From positions 62,001 to 126,000 of the forward strand of contig CATLOT010000006.1 of the NCBI GenBank assembly GCA_950054155.1: a stretch of DNA of 64,000 nt, given 5' to 3'. The position numbers and the translations under genes were made by a program. Positions within the stretch are counted from its first letter, which is position 1; each line of letters starts with the position of its first letter. Under the pieces are notes generated by a model, which did no database searches, was not told the DNA's origin, and saw nothing but the letters and a program-made list of their open reading frames with translations. This stretch comes from an uncultured Bacteriovoracaceae bacterium (GTDB lineage: Bacteria > Bdellovibrionota > Bacteriovoracia > Bacteriovoracales > Bacteriovoracaceae). This document shows, in pieces, positions 18,654-27,172 of the stretch.

Positions 18654-20387
18654 CTACCCGATCATAATCCTTCCATCTGGATATTGATAATTTCCTTTGG
18701 ACTTGTCTTGCTGTCCAATAGCAAGAATAAGAGTTAGTGGACCAATTCGCCCCGAGAACATAAGCATGGAAACGCAAATCTTCCCCGCTGCTGACAAGAA
18801 CGGCGTTATTCCCAGGGAGAGACCAACCGTTCCTGAGGCAGAAATAACTTCAAAGAAAATCCCCAAGAAACTTTGATTAGGCTCAAAGCGCATAAGGACC
18901 AAAATAAAGAAGCTTGTAATGAGTATAGAGATAAACATAAGAGCTGTGGCCCTTACAACAATGGGAGCAGGAATCGTCCGGTCAAAAATAGTCACCCCTT
19001 TTTCCCCTTTAAGGGTGGAAGTGATGGACTGAACAAGAATCGCGAGAGAGGTCGTCTTCACCCCACCAGCAGTAGAGCCTGGAGAGCCGCCAATGAACAT
19101 TAATAATGTCATCGCATAAAGAGTATAAGTATGAAGACCTGTAAGAGGAACACTATTAAAGCCCGCCGTTCTTAAGGTTACAGACTGAAAGAGAGAAACC
19201 TGAAACTTCTCCCAGATCGTGTAGCTATCAAAGGCATGAAGAAACTCACCAAAGAAAATAAAGAGTGTGCCCGCAGCGGTGAGAAGAAAAGAAGTCACAA
19301 GAACGACCTTTGTGTGCACCCCTAAACGCACAAACTTCTTTCCCGTCGTAAGAACTTCTTTAAGTTCCTTAAGCGCCACAAAACCAATCCCTCCCAAAGT
19401 AATCAAAACCATAATTGGTCCTGTCACCATAAGATTGGTTGCATAGGACTCTAGAGAAGTGTCAAAGAGTGAAAACCCAGCGTTACAAAAAGCGGAGATT
19501 GAATGAAAGAAGCCATAGTAAATGGCCTGACCAAACTCGAAACCATCAAAGGTAAAGGCAATCGTCAGAACAATGGCACCCCATAATTCGATAATAAAAG
19601 TGTATTTCACAATGTCGATCACCATCTCAAGAAGCTCTTCAGTACTTGAGACATCGAGGAGGTCTTGCATAATGATTCGATCTTTCATTCCAAGTGAGCG
19701 ACCAAGAAGAATCGTCATTGAAGAATAGAGAGTCATGATCGAAAGACCACCAATTTGAATAAGAAAGAGAATCACGATTTGGCCAAAGAGAGTGAAGTCT
19801 GTGGCCAGTGACATAGTTCCAAGACCTGTTACACAGGTCGCGCTTGTCGCCATGAAAAGCGCATCCACAAAGCCGATGGATTCCTCCCCTGCACTTGAAA
19901 AGGGTAACATTAAAAAGAAAGTTCCCAGAAGGATAACCGCAGAAAAGGAAAGGAGAACCAACTGGGCCGGCTTTAATTTGAGTGCGGAGAAGATTCCTTC
20001 TTTAAGTCGATCGACCTCAAAAGAGTTCTTCGATTGCCCATCGTCGTCATAGAGAGAGAGAACGGAACTTAGAAGATGAGCGGAAGCAAGCCACCAGGCA
20101 AAGAGCTCATCACCCCAGGTGATGGCCAAGGGGATCATTACAGTGAGGGAGAAGATATGTTTTCTAAAAAAGAGTTCAAGATCTTTAAGGCTCAGGAGTT
20201 GAATTACAATAGTAATGAACACCACAACAGGTACGGCATAAGTACCATAGGAAATAATTTTTTCTACTAACTCTGGGCTCCACCCTACGGGAAGACGTCC
20301 CATCGAGCGCAACGAATAAAAGAGGATAAATGTACCATTTACAAAAAGCTCTATGAGAAATGGTATTCTTTGCCACAATGGTTTCAT
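18654..20387 (-). CDS. TrkH/KtrB-family potassium transporter
   Basis: The ion-conducting subunit of the Trk/Ktr uptake system, partner of the RCK protein downstream. Repeated pore loops are visible: ATSATCVTGLGTM, SAFCNAGFSLF, VTLRTAGFNSVPL and SASGTVGLSLG. MFIGGSPGSTAGGVKTTSLAI near 430 is the conserved TrkH/KtrB intramembrane segment. At 577 residues it is longer than KtrB (about 450), because of about 150 N-terminal residues with four extra hydrophobic helices and a charged loop (YDDDGQSKNSFEVDRLKEG). ATG at 20387; no strong Shine-Dalgarno. It heads the leftward cluster with trkA, the HAMP gene and lepA. Confidence 0.93.
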   Translation of the reverse strand: MKPLWQRIPFLIELFVNGTFILFYSLRSMGRLPVGWSPELVEKIISYGTYAVPVVVFITIVIQLLSLKDLELFFRKHIFSLTVMIPLAITWGDELFAWWLASAHLLSSVLSLYDDDGQSKNSFEVDRLKEGIFSALKLKPAQLVLLSFSAVILLGTFFLMLPFSSAGEESIGFVDALFMATSATCVTGLGTMSLATDFTLFGQIVILFLIQIGGLSIMTLYSSMTILLGRSLGMKDRIIMQDLLDVSSTEELLEMVIDIVKYTFIIELWGAIVLTIAFTFDGFEFGQAIYYGFFHSISAFCNAGFSLFDTSLESYATNLMVTGPIMVLITLGGIGFVALKELKEVLTTGKKFVRLGVHTKVVLVTSFLLTAAGTLFIFFGEFLHAFDSYTIWEKFQVSLFQSVTLRTAGFNSVPLTGLHTYTLYAMTLLMFIGGSPGSTAGGVKTTSLAILVQSITSTLKGEKGVTIFDRTIPAPIVVRATALMFISILITSFFILVLMRFEPNQSFLGIFFEVISASGTVGLSLGITPFLSAAGKICVSMLMFSGRIGPLTLILAIGQQDKSKGNYQYPDGRIMIG

Positions 20388-20437
20388 AGACCTATGTTAA
20401 ACCAAAGATTTAGCGAAACCTAGAGGGTATAGTTTTT

Positions 20438-21547
20438 ATGGGTAAGCGCACCCCCTTTGACATTATTCGAATGGACCCCTTAGGCCAGGGTGTTTCTTTA
20501 TTAGATGAAAAAGTCACTTTCATTCCTAAAACTCTCCCCGGAGAAAAGGGAGAGGCCATCATAACCGAGACAAAGGGAAAGAAAGTGCAATTTGCGCAGC
20601 TTGACTCCCTTAGTCAACCTTCTCCAAAACGTGAGAAAAGCCCCTGCCCCCATTTTGACCACTGCCAAGGCTGTAGTTTTCTTCACACCAGTTATGATGA
20701 AGAGCTTAAACATAAGCACGCGGCCTACTCTTTTCTCTATAAAAACTTTTTGCCTGCCGAAGAAATTAAAATTATTCAATCCGAGCAAAGACTCCATTAT
20801 CGCAATCGGATCCAACTTCATTACGAAGGGCTCCAACTCGGAATGCAAAGTCGAGAAGGCCTTCTTGAGGTTAAAAACTGTCAACTCCCTCACCCCTTAA
20901 TCGCCAAAAAACTACAAGAAATCTATGAGGACCCTAACTTTTTAAAGTCGCGAAACCTCCCTAATAAAGGTCATCTCGAGCTCTCCCTTCGTGGCGAAGA
21001 GGTTAATCTTCATTTTGATGAGCGCTACTCTAGTGGTGGTTTTCGCCAAGTGAATGAAAAGATGGGACACCTCGCCGCAAAGGAAATTGAGCACGCTCTT
21101 CTCCCCTTTCTTGATGACGACACTATTCTCATCGATCTCTTTGGAGGAAGTGGTTACCTTAGTCACTTCTTTGCCGGTGAGCGCCTGGTTGTTGATCAAG
21201 GGGAACAAGTCCAGAATGACTTTGAGTACTCATTCTTAGATATCAATCTCTATTCAAAATTTGCTGCCGAAAAAGTAGAGAAGGCCATCAAAAAGAAAAA
21301 CTGGACCTCCCGAGACCAAGTTATCATCCTCGATCCCCCTCGCTCGGGACTTAAGAACTGTGATGAATTTCTTAAGAATGAAAATATCAAGGCCATCGCT
21401 TATCTTTCTTGCAATCCTCATAGCCAAGTTCGTGACCTCAAAAAAATCCACGAATCCTCTTCATGGAAGATCAGTGAAATTACATTTCTCGACTTTTTTC
21501 CCGCAACGCACCATCTCGAGTCTTTAGTTGTCTTAAAACGCCCTTAG
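20438..21547 (+). CDS. TrmA/RlmC/RlmD-family RNA (uracil-5-)-methyltransferase
   Basis: A SAM-dependent RNA m5U methyltransferase. An Fe-S cluster motif CPHFDHCQGC near residues 70-79 and a fourth Cys in KNCQLPH near 148 are seen, as in RlmD/RlmC. The methyltransferase domain has LIDLFGGSGYLSHFF (SAM loop), ILDPPRSGL, and the catalytic Cys in AYLSCNPHSQVRDL near 325. The TRAM domain is short. 369 residues is near RlmC size. Whether it acts on 23S rRNA or tRNA cannot be settled by reading. ATG at 20438 with GAGGG ten bases upstream. Confidence 0.9.
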   Translation: MGKRTPFDIIRMDPLGQGVSLLDEKVTFIPKTLPGEKGEAIITETKGKKVQFAQLDSLSQPSPKREKSPCPHFDHCQGCSFLHTSYDEELKHKHAAYSFLYKNFLPAEEIKIIQSEQRLHYRNRIQLHYEGLQLGMQSREGLLEVKNCQLPHPLIAKKLQEIYEDPNFLKSRNLPNKGHLELSLRGEEVNLHFDERYSSGGFRQVNEKMGHLAAKEIEHALLPFLDDDTILIDLFGGSGYLSHFFAGERLVVDQGEQVQNDFEYSFLDINLYSKFAAEKVEKAIKKKNWTSRDQVIILDPPRSGLKNCDEFLKNENIKAIAYLSCNPHSQVRDLKKIHESSSWKISEITFLDFFPATHHLESLVVLKRP

Positions 21548-21550
21548 AAG

Positions 21551-21579
21551 TTGATAAAAAGCAGCTATTTAACTACAAT
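21551..21579 (+). promoter_or_regulatory. Sigma70-type promoter of the TPR lipoprotein-rodZ pair
   Basis: TTGATA (21551-21556), 17-bp spacer, TACAAT (21574-21579). Each hexamer differs from consensus at one position. Transcription would start near 21586, giving about 57 nt of leader before the ATG at 21643. Confidence 0.65.
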
Positions 21580-21642
21580 TTAAGGAGGTTTGGACACTTT
21601 TATAACAACATGCAAAAACATGTGAATACCAGGGAAGGATTC

Positions 21643-22536
21643 ATGGTCAAACACCTCATCCTCATTTCGCTCTTTATCGTCATCCAAGGATGCGCAACTC
21701 ATCAAGATGAAGGCGGCCTTAAAGTTAAAGACCCCACGCTAAAAAAGGCAGAACTCTACTATGACTATGGCACCAACGCTCTGGTCAACAAAGATTACAC
21801 AAAAGCTCTCATCAACCTTAAAAATGCCGTTGACCTTGTTGATGACAATAGCCATTTTCAAAATAATTTAGGAATGGCCTACTACTTTAAAGGCGACATC
21901 ACCAAGGCCATTCACCATCTCAAATTAGCTGTTGAACACGATGGAAAAAATAGCGACGCCAAAAATAATCTCGCTAGTATTTATTTTCATCAAGGCCGCA
22001 TGAGTGAATCAAAAGCTCTTTACCAAGAAATTTTAAGAGACCTTGAGTACACCAAGCAATTTAGAGTTTACTACAACTTGGGTCTTATTCTTCTCAGAGA
22101 AAAAAGAACGAACAAAGCGATAAGCATGTTTAATAAATCAATCCAAGAGAATAAGAGCTATTGTCCAGCCCACTACCAGCTCGGAGTTATGGCGATGGAG
22201 GGACATCGCTACCACCAAGCAACACTCCACTTTGAGAATGCTTACTCTGGAACCTGTAATGAAAATCCTGATCCCTATCTCAAGGAAGCCCTTTCCTATC
22301 TCAACATGGGAGAATATGGCAAAGCCTTGGTGAAGATGGAAAAGCTCGTTGAGAAATTTCCGAAGTCAAAAGAAGCTGTGCTCGCGCGGAGAAGAATACA
22401 AAGTATTAAAGTGAATGAACTCAGAAGAAATGAAAAGCAAGCCCTTCAATATCAGATGGATAAGCTGAGAAATAAACTTGAAGAAAGCAAAGCTAAGGAG
22501 ACTGAAGAGAAGAAAGTTGATTCTCTTCAATTTTAA
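21643..22536 (+). CDS. TPR-repeat lipoprotein, PilF/NlpI-like
   Basis: A 297-residue lipoprotein with tetratricopeptide repeats. The ATG at 21643 is chosen because GGAAGGA lies just upstream and it gives MVKHLILISLFIVIQGCATH, with lipobox IQGC. About five TPR units follow (YYDYGTNALVNKDYTKALI, FQNNLGMAYYFKGDITKAI, AKNNLASIYFHQGRMSESK, YYNLGLILLREKRTNKAI, AHYQLGVMAMEGHRYHQA). The tail is a charged coiled coil (LRRNEKQALQYQMDKLRNKLEE). PilF is the type IV pilus pilotin and NlpI a hydrolase scaffold; which role fits cannot be decided. It lies 3 bp before rodZ. Confidence 0.85.
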   Translation: MVKHLILISLFIVIQGCATHQDEGGLKVKDPTLKKAELYYDYGTNALVNKDYTKALINLKNAVDLVDDNSHFQNNLGMAYYFKGDITKAIHHLKLAVEHDGKNSDAKNNLASIYFHQGRMSESKALYQEILRDLEYTKQFRVYYNLGLILLREKRTNKAISMFNKSIQENKSYCPAHYQLGVMAMEGHRYHQATLHFENAYSGTCNENPDPYLKEALSYLNMGEYGKALVKMEKLVEKFPKSKEAVLARRRIQSIKVNELRRNEKQALQYQMDKLRNKLEESKAKETEEKKVDSLQF

Positions 22537-22539
22537 ATA

Positions 22540-23895
22540 ATGGCAAAGAAAAAAAGATCACATAAGAAAAAGCATCAACGACAAGATCATTCTCAAGAAG
22601 ACTTCTTAGCTGAAGCTCCTGAGAGGCAGGCTTTCCAGGATGAAGAAGTTGAAGAACCTGAGCAAGTGCAAGCTCAGGAACCGGAAGAAATTGTCGAAGA
22701 AATAACAGAGACTCCCCAACAAGAGAGCACTTCTCCAGAACCTCAAACTGAAGAAGAGATCACTGAAGAGCCTCAGCAAGAATCATCTTTCAGCCTTGGA
22801 AACTTTCTTAAACAAGAAAGAGAGTCCAAGGGAATTAATATCAAAAGTGTGAGTCAATCAACAAAGATCAGCACGACCAACCTTGAATATTTGGAGGAGG
22901 ACAACCTTGCTGCTCTTCCCGATAAGGCCTATGTTATCGGCTACGTAAAAAGTTACTCACGCCTCCTCGGTCTTGACGTAAACTTTTGCCTTGAACTCTT
23001 AAATAAGACTTACCAAGCTCAAGGGAGTGCTCCAAGCGATCCGCAAATTGTTATCCCTCAAGCGCAAAACTCGCCTCAAATGGATGAGCAAGCCCCTGTT
23101 GGTAAGATCGTTGCGATCGTCGTCATGGTTATCATCCTTCTCGGACTGAGCTGGTTCTTCATGAACCGCAGTGGAGAAACTCCAGAAACGAAAGAGGAAG
23201 TGATAACAGAAGTTTCAGAAGATCAAAGTGAAGCTGAGGTTGTTCAAACTCTCAACGCCGACACTCCTTTACAAGACGATATTTCAGATCAACCCATAGG
23301 CGAAGCGACCCCGGCGCCGAAAGAAGAAATTGAAGAGCCGATCGAAGAAGAGCCTCTTAAAGAAGAACCGGTCAAAGAAGAACCAAAGGTTACAGAGACT
23401 AAGAAAGAAGAACCCAAAGAAGAAGAGGAAAAGAAAGAAGAAGACCAACCAAAAGAAGAGCGTAAGTTCTATAAAATGGTCATGCCCCTCTATTCGAAAG
23501 ACACCACCATGACGGCTCAAACTAAAGAGGAACTTCTTCCCGATAATTTTAAGGTAGTCCCTCAGGAGGGAATTCAAGCTGTCTTCATCACCGCTACTAA
23601 TGGTGACAGCTGGCTTACTTATAAGAGTGACAATGATCCGATTAAGAAGTTTGTCCTTCGCAAAGGGCGCTCCCTTCTCTTTCGCGCTAAAGAAGCTCAG
23701 GTTTTTCTCGGTAACCTAAGTGCCGTTAAGATCTTTCTCAACAATGAGCCTCTCAACGTCACAAGCCCCTCTGGTGTGAAAAGTTTAATCTTCCCGCAAG
23801 AGAAGGCCGGTGACTATGTCACACCTCTTTTCATTTACAAGAAAAATGGCAGTGTCATCACATCTAAAGAGTGGATTGAACAAAACCAACCTTAA
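22540..23895 (+). CDS. rodZ: RodZ-like cell-shape protein with long acidic linker
   Basis: RodZ links the MreB cytoskeleton to the membrane. The 451-residue protein has a basic start (MAKKKRSHKKKHQRQ), an acidic stretch to about 85, then a Xre-type helix-turn-helix (LGNFLKQERESKGINIKSVS to YVIGYVKSYSRLLGLD). One transmembrane helix (VGKIVAIVVMVIILLGLSWFF) lies near 190-210. A Glu/Lys/Pro-rich linker (EEPLKEEPVKEEPK and similar) follows, and then a DUF4115-type beta domain (FITATNGDSWLTYKSDNDPIKK onward). The order matches RodZ. ATG at 22540 directly follows the TPR gene, with no clear Shine-Dalgarno, suggesting coupling. Tail-to-tail with the LptF-like gene, 4-bp overlap. Confidence 0.9.
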   Translation: MAKKKRSHKKKHQRQDHSQEDFLAEAPERQAFQDEEVEEPEQVQAQEPEEIVEEITETPQQESTSPEPQTEEEITEEPQQESSFSLGNFLKQERESKGINIKSVSQSTKISTTNLEYLEEDNLAALPDKAYVIGYVKSYSRLLGLDVNFCLELLNKTYQAQGSAPSDPQIVIPQAQNSPQMDEQAPVGKIVAIVVMVIILLGLSWFFMNRSGETPETKEEVITEVSEDQSEAEVVQTLNADTPLQDDISDQPIGEATPAPKEEIEEPIEEEPLKEEPVKEEPKVTETKKEEPKEEEEKKEEDQPKEERKFYKMVMPLYSKDTTMTAQTKEELLPDNFKVVPQEGIQAVFITATNGDSWLTYKSDNDPIKKFVLRKGRSLLFRAKEAQVFLGNLSAVKIFLNNEPLNVTSPSGVKSLIFPQEKAGDYVTPLFIYKKNGSVITSKEWIEQNQP

Positions 23896-25097
23896 GATTG
23901 CCAGTCTAATTTCTTATAAAGATAGGCCCCTAAAATCATTGAAGCGATTGATGGGGCAAAGACAACAATAGAGGCGGGTGCAATCCCCTTTCTCGCAAGG
24001 CTCACTCCCCCAAAAAAGAGCACGTAGTAGCCAATCAGAAAGAAGAGTCCCATGGAGCCTGAGCTTTTAGTGCGCCCCCGTCCTTTTTTAATTCCAATAC
24101 TAAAACCTAAGAAAATAAAAAGGAGAACTTGAATCGGTGTATTGTAACGACTCCAAAACTCGAGCTGACTCTTAGGAAGATCCCTCTTAATCGCATCTCG
24201 CTCGCGTGCCTCTTCAGGAGTGATATTTCCCTTAGCCTCAATTTCAGTAAGACGTGCCTGACGCTCATTAATGACGGCACGGAGTTCTTTATTTGAGCGC
24301 ATACTATCTTTGGTGACGAGACCAGGAAGTCCACCGCCATCAACAATGGGAAAGTCATATTGAGAAAAGAGAATTTTCTCAATCTTTCCATTATTAAAAT
24401 TCTTCATGATATTGCCTTCACTGAGATGAAGTCTCAGCGTCGGCGCACGCAACTCACCAAGGGACTGCTTAATAAGAACTCCCCTCTTGGCCATAATCAC
24501 CTGCTCTTCTTCGCCCTTTGTTTGAATGATAAAAACATTCCCCAGACGGTTACCATCCTCACTTACGGAGTCAGCAAAGAGAGTGATCCCAGGAATCTCT
24601 GTAAAGAACTGGCCTTCTTTTATATTCGTCAGATTCCCCTGTGAGGTCAGGGTAATGATCGTATTTTTAAAGAGTGTTTTGGAATGAGGAATCAGGTTTC
24701 GATTGAGAACAAAAATAGCACTTGCGATTAAAAGCCCCATGAAAATAAAGGGGGTCATAAGATTTCTCTTTGTTAGACCAAAAGACCTCATCGCCACAAT
24801 CTCAGAATCCTCTGACAATTTATTCAGAGTAAACACTGCAGCAAAAAGAGAGGCTAAGGGCACTGCCATGGGAAGAAAGGAGACACCGATATGCCCCATC
24901 AGCTCAAAGAGGACCGAAAGCTCAACGTCCTTGTCTGTCACAATCCTTATCAGGCGAAAGAGCTGAAAGGTCAGCAGGAAGATCACAAAGAAGCTTGAGG
25001 CCAAAATAAAGGGTGCCACAAAGTTTGCTGCAAGATAGCGCTGGATGACACCAACAGGAAGGTAGTCCTTTAATTTATGCCACGCTGCCTGATAAAT
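23892..25097 (-). CDS. LptF/LptG-family lipopolysaccharide export permease, apparent ATT start
   Basis: An inner-membrane permease of the LptB2FG lipopolysaccharide exporter (YjgP/YjgQ family). N-terminal helices cover VIQRYLAANFVAPFILASSF and following, a periplasmic beta-jellyroll lies in the middle, and three helices sit at the C-terminus (TPIQVLLFIFLGFSIGIKKGRG onward). The first standard start in frame is a GTG at 25019, but it would fall inside the first helix. Upstream the frame stays open to a TAG at 25128 with no ATG, GTG or TTG. An ATT at 25097-25095 has AAGGAG exactly six bases upstream and restores the full N-terminus (401 residues), so I choose it. The partner LptF/LptG paralogue is not adjacent. 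Confidence 0.82.
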   Translation of the reverse strand: MYQAAWHKLKDYLPVGVIQRYLAANFVAPFILASSFFVIFLLTFQLFRLIRIVTDKDVELSVLFELMGHIGVSFLPMAVPLASLFAAVFTLNKLSEDSEIVAMRSFGLTKRNLMTPFIFMGLLIASAIFVLNRNLIPHSKTLFKNTIITLTSQGNLTNIKEGQFFTEIPGITLFADSVSEDGNRLGNVFIIQTKGEEEQVIMAKRGVLIKQSLGELRAPTLRLHLSEGNIMKNFNNGKIEKILFSQYDFPIVDGGGLPGLVTKDSMRSNKELRAVINERQARLTEIEAKGNITPEEARERDAIKRDLPKSQLEFWSRYNTPIQVLLFIFLGFSIGIKKGRGRTKSSGSMGLFFLIGYYVLFFGGVSLARKGIAPASIVVFAPSIASMILGAYLYKKLDWQS

Positions 25098-25170
25098 AGT
25101 AGACTCCTTTAGACAAATAATTGTGCCCTATGCTAAAAGCTCTATACATATTAATACAGAAGGAGCCTCT

Positions 25171-26682
25171 ATGAAAATTACTTTAAATCTTGGTGCCAAC
25201 GCCCCAAGTATCGCAGACGTTATCGTACTTGGAACTTTCTCTAAAAAAGAGAAGAAAGGGAAAAAGGAAGTTACGACTCCTTCTTTTTCAAATTGGGCTA
25301 AAGACTGTAAGGATGCCTTCCTTGCTCTTGGTGCTGCAAAGTCATTTACTGGCGACGCTGGAACTCAAATCACTTTTGATTGGGAAGGACAAAGAGTTCT
25401 TGCTATCGGTCTCGGTGACAAATCAGCTTATGATAATGAAGCGGCGAGAAGAGCGGCTTCTTCAGTAGCAACTGCCCTCAAAGCAACTGCTGAAACTGTG
25501 GCCATCAACCTTGATACTGTTGCTGTAAAAGGCAATGTTGAAGTGACGGCTGGTCTTTTCACTGAAGGTCTTGCTCTAACGATCTACGAATTCGACAAGT
25601 ACCTCTCTGCTAAGAAAACACCAAAAACAAAAACAATTACTTTTGATTCAAAAGCAAAGAAGACAGGTCAAAAGAAAGTTCAAAAAGCAATTGATGAAGC
25701 ACTCATTACTTGTGAGTCCATCAATGTCGCTCGTGACTTTGTTAATGAACCACCAAATGTTCTTAACTCTGAAACATATGCTAAGGCCGTTGTTAATGAC
25801 ATCAAAGGAACAAAAGGTGTTAAAGCTAAGGTTCTCGGAAAAGCAGAACTTAAGAAACAAAAAATGGGCATGTTCCTTTCCGTTAATGCGGGTTCAGCTT
25901 TCGCTCCTCAACTTGTTCACCTAACGTACACGCCTTCAAAAGTGACAAAGAATACTAAGCACATTGCTCTCGTTGGTAAGGGTCTTACTTTCGATACTGG
26001 TGGTTACTCTCTTAAGCCTGGCGCGGCCATGGTTAACATGAAGTTTGATATGGCGGGATCAGCAACAGTTTACGGTGCCTTCCGCGCTATCGCTAAACTT
26101 GGTCTTCCTGTAAAAGTTTCTTGCTTCCTCGGAATGACAGACAACGCGATTAACTCTCTAGCGACAATGCCTGATTCAATCGTAACAGCGAAGAATGGTA
26201 AAACAGTTGAGATCCTTAACACTGACGCTGAAGGGCGCCTGGTTCTTGGTGACGTTCTTACTTACGCTTCTGAGCAAAAACCTGATTGCATCATCGATGC
26301 AGCGACTCTAACAGGTGCTTGTCTTGTTGCACTTGGTACAGAAGTTTGTGGCCTTATGGGTAACGACAAGAAACTTTCTGACTCCATCAAGAAAGCAGCA
26401 GCTTCTACAGATGAGTACATCTGGGAACTTCCCATCATGAAAGAGTGGCGTGACGATATGAAATCAAATATCGCTGACCTTAAAAATATCGGTTCAAACA
26501 GATTTGCAGGAACGCCAAAAGCAGCAGCATTTCTCGAGAACTTCGTAGGCGAAGGCATCGCTTGGGCCCACCTCGACATCGCAGGTTGTGGTGACTCACA
26601 AGCCCACCTCCCCTACTGCCCCAACAAAGGCGCCTCTGGCCTCATGGTCAGAACCCTCGTCAACCTCGCCAAAAACCAATAG
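25171..26682 (+). CDS. pepA: Leucyl aminopeptidase, M17 family
   Basis: A hexameric two-metal aminopeptidase releasing N-terminal residues in the cytoplasm. The C-terminal catalytic domain shows VGKGLTFDTGGYSLKP, MKFDMAGSATVYGA and the signature NTDAEGRLVLGD. The N-terminal macro-like domain is divergent, with a Lys-rich insert (FSKKEKKGKKEVTT). ATG at 25171, giving MKITLNLGANAPS, is chosen because GGAG lies just upstream; the frame upstream to 25123 has no support. 503 residues is typical. Codon usage is unusually regular (high-expression look). The 19-bp repeat copy B begins right after its TAG stop. Confidence 0.95.
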   Translation: MKITLNLGANAPSIADVIVLGTFSKKEKKGKKEVTTPSFSNWAKDCKDAFLALGAAKSFTGDAGTQITFDWEGQRVLAIGLGDKSAYDNEAARRAASSVATALKATAETVAINLDTVAVKGNVEVTAGLFTEGLALTIYEFDKYLSAKKTPKTKTITFDSKAKKTGQKKVQKAIDEALITCESINVARDFVNEPPNVLNSETYAKAVVNDIKGTKGVKAKVLGKAELKKQKMGMFLSVNAGSAFAPQLVHLTYTPSKVTKNTKHIALVGKGLTFDTGGYSLKPGAAMVNMKFDMAGSATVYGAFRAIAKLGLPVKVSCFLGMTDNAINSLATMPDSIVTAKNGKTVEILNTDAEGRLVLGDVLTYASEQKPDCIIDAATLTGACLVALGTEVCGLMGNDKKLSDSIKKAAASTDEYIWELPIMKEWRDDMKSNIADLKNIGSNRFAGTPKAAAFLENFVGEGIAWAHLDIAGCGDSQAHLPYCPNKGASGLMVRTLVNLAKNQ

Positions 26683-26701
26683 GTGCCAGGTTGAGTTTGG
26701 T
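26683..26701 (+). repeat. 19-bp RAYT-associated repeat, copy B
   Basis: Exact GTGCCAGGTTGAGTTTGGT beginning at the base after the pepA stop codon, sense to pepA. It fills most of the 30-bp gap to the trmL start, which lacks a recognisable Shine-Dalgarno, and is followed by a partial echo, AGTGCCAA. Confidence 0.9.
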
Positions 26702-26712
26702 AGTGCCAACTT

Positions 26713-27162
26713 ATGATTAATATCGTTTTAGTGGAGCCGGAAATTCCTGGGAATACCGGCTCCCTTGGACGAACCGCCCTCGCTCTTGGCGCTCGTCTTC
26801 ACCTCATCCACCCCTTAGGCTTTGATCTCAGTGAAAAATCTGTCCGCCGTGCGGGCCTCGATTACTGGAAACATGTCGACCTCATTGAGCACCAGTCCTA
26901 CGAAGACTTTCTTAAGAAAGAAAACCCAAAGCACCTCTACTTCTTCACGGCCCACGCAAAGAAATCCCTCTTCGATGCTCAATTCAATGAAAACTCTTAT
27001 CTTGTGTTTGGAAAAGAGAGCGAAGGGCTCCCTCAAGAACTTTGCCCGGAAGAGGCTAGTTATAAACTGCCGATCCTAAGCCCTCACATTCGAAGCCTTA
27101 ACCTTGCTAGCTGTGCTACTGCTGCTGCTTATGAGTGCTATCGCCAAAATGTGCCAGGTTGA
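26713..27162 (+). CDS. trmL: tRNA (cytidine/uridine-34-2'-O)-methyltransferase TrmL
   Basis: Methylates the ribose of the wobble base of tRNA-Leu isoacceptors using SAM. A small SPOUT protein: VLVEPEIPGNTGSLGRTALALG at the start, PLGFDLSEKSVRRAGLDYW, LVFGKESEGLP, and the trefoil-knot end LPILSPHIRSLNLASCATAAAYE. 149 residues against about 155 usual. The last codons (GTG CCA GGT TGA) are bases of repeat copy C, so the repeat provides the final three residues VPG and the stop codon. Copy B occupies its upstream gap and no Shine-Dalgarno is seen, so translation may depend on pepA. Confidence 0.94.
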   Translation: MINIVLVEPEIPGNTGSLGRTALALGARLHLIHPLGFDLSEKSVRRAGLDYWKHVDLIEHQSYEDFLKKENPKHLYFFTAHAKKSLFDAQFNENSYLVFGKESEGLPQELCPEEASYKLPILSPHIRSLNLASCATAAAYECYRQNVPG

Positions 27163-27169
27163 GTTTGGT
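27151..27169 (+). repeat. 19-bp RAYT-associated repeat, copy C (left flank of RAYT)
   Basis: Exact GTGCCAGGTTGAGTTTGGT. It overlaps the 3' end of trmL and supplies its TGA stop. With copy D it forms an inverted pair bracketing the RAYT gene. Confidence 0.92.
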
Positions 27170-27172
27170 AGT

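Noticed and set aside
18035-18667. 210-codon open frame on the plus strand
   Set aside because: Antisense to trkA; no recognisable features.
21582-21610. AAGGAGG upstream of the TPR gene as a ribosome site for the ATG at 21610
   Set aside because: Spacing of about 21 bases is too long; the ATG at 21643 has its own site and begins the lipoprotein signal.
23284-23577. Phe-rich open frame opposite rodZ
   Set aside because: Product of the GAA/AAG-rich linker read backwards.
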